DNA of 19,196 nt, from positions 1 through 19,196 of the forward strand of contig CALGLS010000565.1 of the NCBI GenBank assembly GCA_937959375.1. The letters run 5' to 3'. The stretch is from an uncultured Saprospiraceae bacterium. Lineage in GTDB: Bacteria > Bacteroidota > Bacteroidia > Chitinophagales > Saprospiraceae. The notes under the pieces were generated by a model, which saw only the letters and a list, made by a program, of their open reading frames with translations, was not told the origin of the DNA and did no database searches. The first letter of the stretch is position 1, and each line of letters starts with the position of its first letter. This document shows, one piece after another, positions 15,572 to 19,196 of the stretch. The translations under genes and the position numbers were made by a program.

Positions 15572-18424
15572 TTATCTCCTTCCTAATACAACTCGTTGCG
15601 CAACTCGCTCTCCATTTTCGTATTTACAGCTAAGTAAGTAGACTCCAGAACTTAGTGCTGATAAATCAAAAGGAACAATACTATTTATACGAAAACTATC
15701 CGTTTCAATTGATTGAATAAGTTGACCTGCCATGTTGTAAAGTTCTATTTGAATTGGAAGATGTTCATCTAAGATGACACAGAGGTGTCCTTCAGTTGGA
15801 TTTGGAAAAACGTGTAATTTTTCGGGTTGATAATTTAATGCAGCGTCAGATGAATAGATGGTGATGGTGTCTGTTTTGTAACAGCCCAGTTGACTTGTCA
15901 TTTCAATACTGTAAATGCCTGCTTGATTAACTTCTATAGAAGGAGTTGTTTCTCCAGTTGACCATTTATAACTAATTGCGTCAGCACTAGCCGTTAAAGT
16001 TATCGGTTCCTCATCTATTTGTAGTGTCTGATCTGGGCCAAGGGTAAGTGTATTATTACTGATAGCTCCCTTTGATAAATAATTATCGTAAAGATCTTGT
16101 AATGCTTGTAGTCTAGGCTCAATTTGGCTGATGTCAGGGCAAGGTAAATCGTTGATGTCGGTATGGGTGACTAGTCCGTAATGTAAGTTTATTGTTTGAT
16201 TGGTCGCCATTTCGGATTGCTTAGTTGATGCCACAAATTGAATATACTTATAATCGAAGTTTGATTGACACATAGACCATTGATTAGTATCTGTAGGATT
16301 ACCATCAAAGGCAAAATCTATTGGTGGCCCATTTGTGTCATAGCCATCATTGCCCTTCTTTAAATGAATATCCCCAGGCCATATGCTTTGCATAAATTGA
16401 TGAATTTCATGAGGTGTAGAAGGGTCATGTTGATACGGAATACTTGAATTGGGGTTTATAACATTGATAGCAGTGTAGTTAGTACTGCTGAGGGGGTGAT
16501 TTAGAAGGGTAATAGATTGTATTGGAACCTTGTTCCCGTAGTGATTGTCAAAGTATGGGCAACCATCTTCGTCATTCATATACTGATTGTAACAGTAATA
16601 AGTATTTCTTTCAGGTATGGTACCCATGTAATCATTAATGGGGCAGCCCAAGCTAAAGCTTGTATTTAAACCTATGTTAAAATCAGTATAAGCCTTGTTT
16701 GAATTGTTTTTTATATTGAGATCAACAAAAACAGTATTTTGTAGTAGAGAGTCACCACAATTGAAAGCGTAGACACTACCTTGAATGTCAAATCCTAATG
16801 ATAGATAATTGTTATCAACGACTTCGGTATTAGCATGCATAATCCACCATAACATTTTATCACCTTTCATTTGAGGGTAATCACCATCAAAAACATTGTA
16901 AATGCCATCATTGTTGACGTCTATAAAAGGAGCTAATGGTTCATGGATTTGAATTTGATTACCATTATATTTTATATTCGGATTTCCAAAGGCTGGCCAT
17001 GAAATTAATTGATAAGGTATAGGGTTTGAAAATTTTTTATCTTTTGAATCTTCAATGAATTCATCAATAATGTCTTTTCTTAAAACCCAATTTTTAAAGA
17101 AAAAGCCGTTAAATTTATCATTTACGGGCCCGGGACTAAAGTTATTTTGATAGAAAGGCGTAGTAGCGTAAGTATGCGAAAACTCATCAACTCCTGAAAG
17201 CCAAAGTGAAAGCGAACTAATAGTGCTAGTACTGCTATCTTTTGGAAAAAAGTATCCAGTTTCTTCTAGAAAAGGAGTCTCAAAGATTCTTCCTGAATTA
17301 GCAGTTGTCGTTTCTATGTTATTTATAGATAAAATATCATTGAATATTGTAGAGTTATCTTCTGATGAAAAATCGCCGTTTATGTCTATAAAAGAAACGT
17401 CAAAACTTTGATATTTACTGATTAAAACCAAGTAACCACCATATGGACTTTCTATAATTTTTGTTCCAGGATATTTGTTTTCTGTTTTTGACCAAACTAA
17501 CTTACCTGAAGTATCCATTTTAAATATGTTTAAACTTCTTGAATCGAAGGGCGCTAATAAATCTTTCCCGACAACAAGAATAAACTCGTCTGACGTTGTA
17601 GTCATAGAATTAACCTGAATGTCATCGTAGGAGTTTTGCCATATAATGTTTCCTTTTAAATCAGTTCTGGTAAGAATCCCTTTCTCTGAATCATTCCCAA
17701 TAAAAACAAAACCATCATTGAGTATCGATACTTCTTCACCAGAATGATTTAAGTCGGTAGACCACATTAGATTAAAGTCCTCGTTGTAATGATTAGCAAC
17801 TCCGTCTATGCTAAGAGTGATATATCCATTACAGGTTTTTTTTAGGGAAGTTACAAGTCCTCCTTCAATAGGACGTCTCCACTCGAGTTGAATTGTCCGT
17901 GCATCGGCGACTCTAACCTTATGCATCCACTCTTGGCCCCAAAAAAGATAATTTTCGGGACTTATTTTTATAGCAGAGGGTTTGTTTGTATCAGTGTTTG
18001 GGGTAATTACATCTGAAATGTCAAAATTTAAAATTCCATTCTCCAGATTAAAAAGATTTCCTTCAAAGTAAGTGCTCAAATAAATATTTCCTGAAACATC
18101 GCTCCATCTTGCAGCTAAAGTAAAATTACTATCTCTATCTATGATTTCATCTATAAAGAAAACGTCTTTTTGACCAGGAACAGAGCCATTGGTATAGAGT
18201 CTTTCATAGTGAATAAACTCTCCATAGTATGATAGTTCGAGAAGCGTTCCTCCATTTACGACTAAAAAGGAATTATCTTTTGGAATTATTTCTCCGTAAT
18301 TTATTGGAGCATCAAATGTACTACCGATATTATTTGTATTATTATAATTCCAAGGTGTAATTTGTCCTGATACATTGAACCATATAAAGAAGGCTGTCAA
18401 TAAAGGAATAATTTCTTTCATCAT
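15572..18424 (-). CDS. Large secreted T9SS protein with propeller-like N-terminus and Ig/PKD-like domain
   Basis: A 950-residue exported protein. A signal peptide (MMKEIIPLLTAFFIWFNVSG-Q) precedes an N-terminal region (about 40-350) with repeated beta-propeller-like blades such as DLKGNIIWQNSYDD (255-268) and MDTSGKLVWSKT (303-314). A calcium-binding-type loop, DVNNDGIYNVFDGDYP (502-517), leads into a beta-rich middle (520-760) with LWWIMHAN and DYMGTIPERNTYYCYN, which I recall from uncharacterised secreted Bacteroidota proteins. An Ig/PKD-like domain (793-858, WSTGETTPSIEVNQAGIYSI) and a T9SS type A tail (868-950, HVFPNPTEGH) follow. The function is unknown; a surface adhesin or binding role is inferred. 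The neighbouring partial gene ends in the same Ig plus T9SS layout. Two adjacent Met codons leave the start uncertain by one residue. Confidence 0.8.
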   Translation of the reverse strand: MMKEIIPLLTAFFIWFNVSGQITPWNYNNTNNIGSTFDAPINYGEIIPKDNSFLVVNGGTLLELSYYGEFIHYERLYTNGSVPGQKDVFFIDEIIDRDSNFTLAARWSDVSGNIYLSTYFEGNLFNLENGILNFDISDVITPNTDTNKPSAIKISPENYLFWGQEWMHKVRVADARTIQLEWRRPIEGGLVTSLKKTCNGYITLSIDGVANHYNEDFNLMWSTDLNHSGEEVSILNDGFVFIGNDSEKGILTRTDLKGNIIWQNSYDDIQVNSMTTTSDEFILVVGKDLLAPFDSRSLNIFKMDTSGKLVWSKTENKYPGTKIIESPYGGYLVLISKYQSFDVSFIDINGDFSSEDNSTIFNDILSINNIETTTANSGRIFETPFLEETGYFFPKDSSTSTISSLSLWLSGVDEFSHTYATTPFYQNNFSPGPVNDKFNGFFFKNWVLRKDIIDEFIEDSKDKKFSNPIPYQLISWPAFGNPNIKYNGNQIQIHEPLAPFIDVNNDGIYNVFDGDYPQMKGDKMLWWIMHANTEVVDNNYLSLGFDIQGSVYAFNCGDSLLQNTVFVDLNIKNNSNKAYTDFNIGLNTSFSLGCPINDYMGTIPERNTYYCYNQYMNDEDGCPYFDNHYGNKVPIQSITLLNHPLSSTNYTAINVINPNSSIPYQHDPSTPHEIHQFMQSIWPGDIHLKKGNDGYDTNGPPIDFAFDGNPTDTNQWSMCQSNFDYKYIQFVASTKQSEMATNQTINLHYGLVTHTDINDLPCPDISQIEPRLQALQDLYDNYLSKGAISNNTLTLGPDQTLQIDEEPITLTASADAISYKWSTGETTPSIEVNQAGIYSIEMTSQLGCYKTDTITIYSSDAALNYQPEKLHVFPNPTEGHLCVILDEHLPIQIELYNMAGQLIQSIETDSFRINSIVPFDLSALSSGVYLLSCKYENGERVAQRVVLGRR

Positions 18425-18617
18425 GAATATTTAGTATTAACTACTCTAGTTGAAATTAAATATACCAAATATTCTCCTTCCTAATCATTACTTACTTTCA
18501 ATTTAACAAAGAACACCCATTTTAGACTTTAAGGTGACAAAATTGATGTACTCCTACTTGATTTCTAATATTATAAACTGATTTTTTAAAAATAAATTAA
18601 ATGCTAGAGGGACTGAA

Positions 18618-18652
18618 AAAAAAGCCCATACTTATTAAGCATGGGCTTTTTT
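18618..18652 (-). terminator. Intrinsic terminator
   Basis: AAAAAAGCCCAT (18618-18629) pairs with ATGGGCTTTTTT (18641-18652) around an 11-nt loop. Read on the minus strand it lies 46 nt after the stop of the partial T9SS gene and ends in a T run, so it should terminate that transcript. The remaining part of the gap (18425-18617) is AT-rich, presumably with the promoter of the 950-residue protein gene; no clear -7 motif was seen. Confidence 0.82.
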
Positions 18653-18697
18653 CTTTAAAGTTATTTTACTCAAAGCGCATAAACGACCTCATAACAA

Positions 18698-19196
18698 CTA
18701 CTCCAACACCACCTGCTGAACAGATCGCTTCCCATCCGCATACCTACAAGCTAAAAAGTAAATTCCAGTTGTATGCTTCGAGAGATCAACAGAGGAAATG
18801 CCATTCGCTACAAAAGTTTTATTATTGATGTTTTGAACCTGTTGCCCAATTGAGTTATATAATTTTAGTTCTTGTGGTACTTCATCGCCTAATTGGATGT
18901 TGATCAATCCAGCACTAGGGTTTGGATATATTTTTAGTGTAGTAGCTGCTAAATCTTTTGTGGAAATAAATTGGTCAATGTTTATTTCATCCGTTTGGTC
19001 GCAACCAAAACCTGTGGTAACGGTGACAGAATAAGTACCCGGCATATCGACTGTAATGCTTTGTGTTGTTTCACCGGTCGACCAAAGGTAAGCAGTACCA
19101 CCTGGGCCAGCATCCAGGTTGAAAACATCACCATCATTGAAAAGGAGATCAGGGCCAAGATCGAGTGCAAGTCCGGAAATGGTTCCAGTTGCAATG
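18698..19196 (-). CDS. T9SS-sorted secreted protein, C-terminal part (5' end outside window)
   Basis: The minus-strand frame is open to the right edge, so only the last ~165 residues are visible; the Met at 19043-19045 is internal. The visible part starts in an Ig/PKD-like domain (LDLGPDLLFNDGD then AYLWSTGETTQSITVDMPGTYSVTV and GCDQTDE) and ends in a T9SS type A sorting domain (KIYPNPSAGLINIQ to a final QQVVLE). The Ig-like segment closely resembles 793-858 of the neighbouring 950-residue protein (shared WSTGETT-SI-V and GC-x-T-D), so the two may share a modular origin or gene duplication of their tails. The function of the missing N-terminus is unknown. Confidence 0.82.
   Translation of the reverse strand, partial: IATGTISGLALDLGPDLLFNDGDVFNLDAGPGGTAYLWSTGETTQSITVDMPGTYSVTVTTGFGCDQTDEINIDQFISTKDLAATTLKIYPNPSAGLINIQLGDEVPQELKLYNSIGQQVQNINNKTFVANGISSVDLSKHTTGIYFLACRYADGKRSVQQVVLE

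Noticed and set aside
18601..18828. Small plus-strand frame spanning the terminator
   Set aside because: It crosses the terminator hairpin and runs antisense into the T9SS tail of the partial gene; no supporting features.

Overview
The window looks like a piece of a Bacteroidota chromosome, possibly from the Saprospiria (the phylum is well supported, the class is a guess). Three secreted proteins end in type IX secretion system (T9SS) sorting domains. Start codons have no Shine-Dalgarno sequence, only A-rich leaders. An ABC permease is fused to an M1 peptidase, an arrangement common in this phylum. I see no transposase, integrase, CRISPR array, tRNA or rRNA.

Layout. Bases 2-457 hold the 3' end of a fatty acid desaturase gene. 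A MidA-like methyltransferase with a TPR-like tail converges on it (714-2270, minus). Divergent from the methyltransferase is a tight pair: a RidA-family protein lacking the canonical arginine, then, 2 nt later, a secreted MORN-repeat protein. A small acidic orphan protein follows (3737-4009). Next come an ABC ATPase (4404-5276) and a 1192-residue ABC-2 permease with a C-terminal M1-type metallopeptidase (5443-9021); together they probably form one membrane transporter-protease. Converging on it is a 1204-residue periplasmic protein (9350-12964, minus): an approximately 800-residue charged coiled coil ending in a thioredoxin-like domain whose CxxC has become SEDT. The right side codes for surface and secreted proteins: a clan GH-A-like glycoside hydrolase with a T9SS tail (13470-15341), a 950-residue T9SS protein (15572-18424, minus) and the 3' end of another T9SS protein (18698 to the edge, minus).

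The most unusual signal is between the genes. All five larger gaps lying immediately 3' of a stop codon and not at a simple hairpin terminator (458-713, 4010-4403, 5277-5442, 9022-9349, 15342-15571) hold a long fold-back element. The arms are built of short imperfect tandem words: 6 nt in two elements, 7 nt in one, about 9-10 nt in two. Three of the gaps share a core related to CGGTCGAGTGAAAACTGCCA. The two divergent promoter gaps lack such elements. One hexamer array runs in phase through a stop codon and supplies the last residues of the small acidic protein. This looks like a family of 3'-end repeats whose arm words vary while the architecture is kept.

Functional links between genes are limited to the RidA/MORN pair and the ABC ATPase/permease-peptidase pair. 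The rest looks like ordinary chromosome with independent genes.
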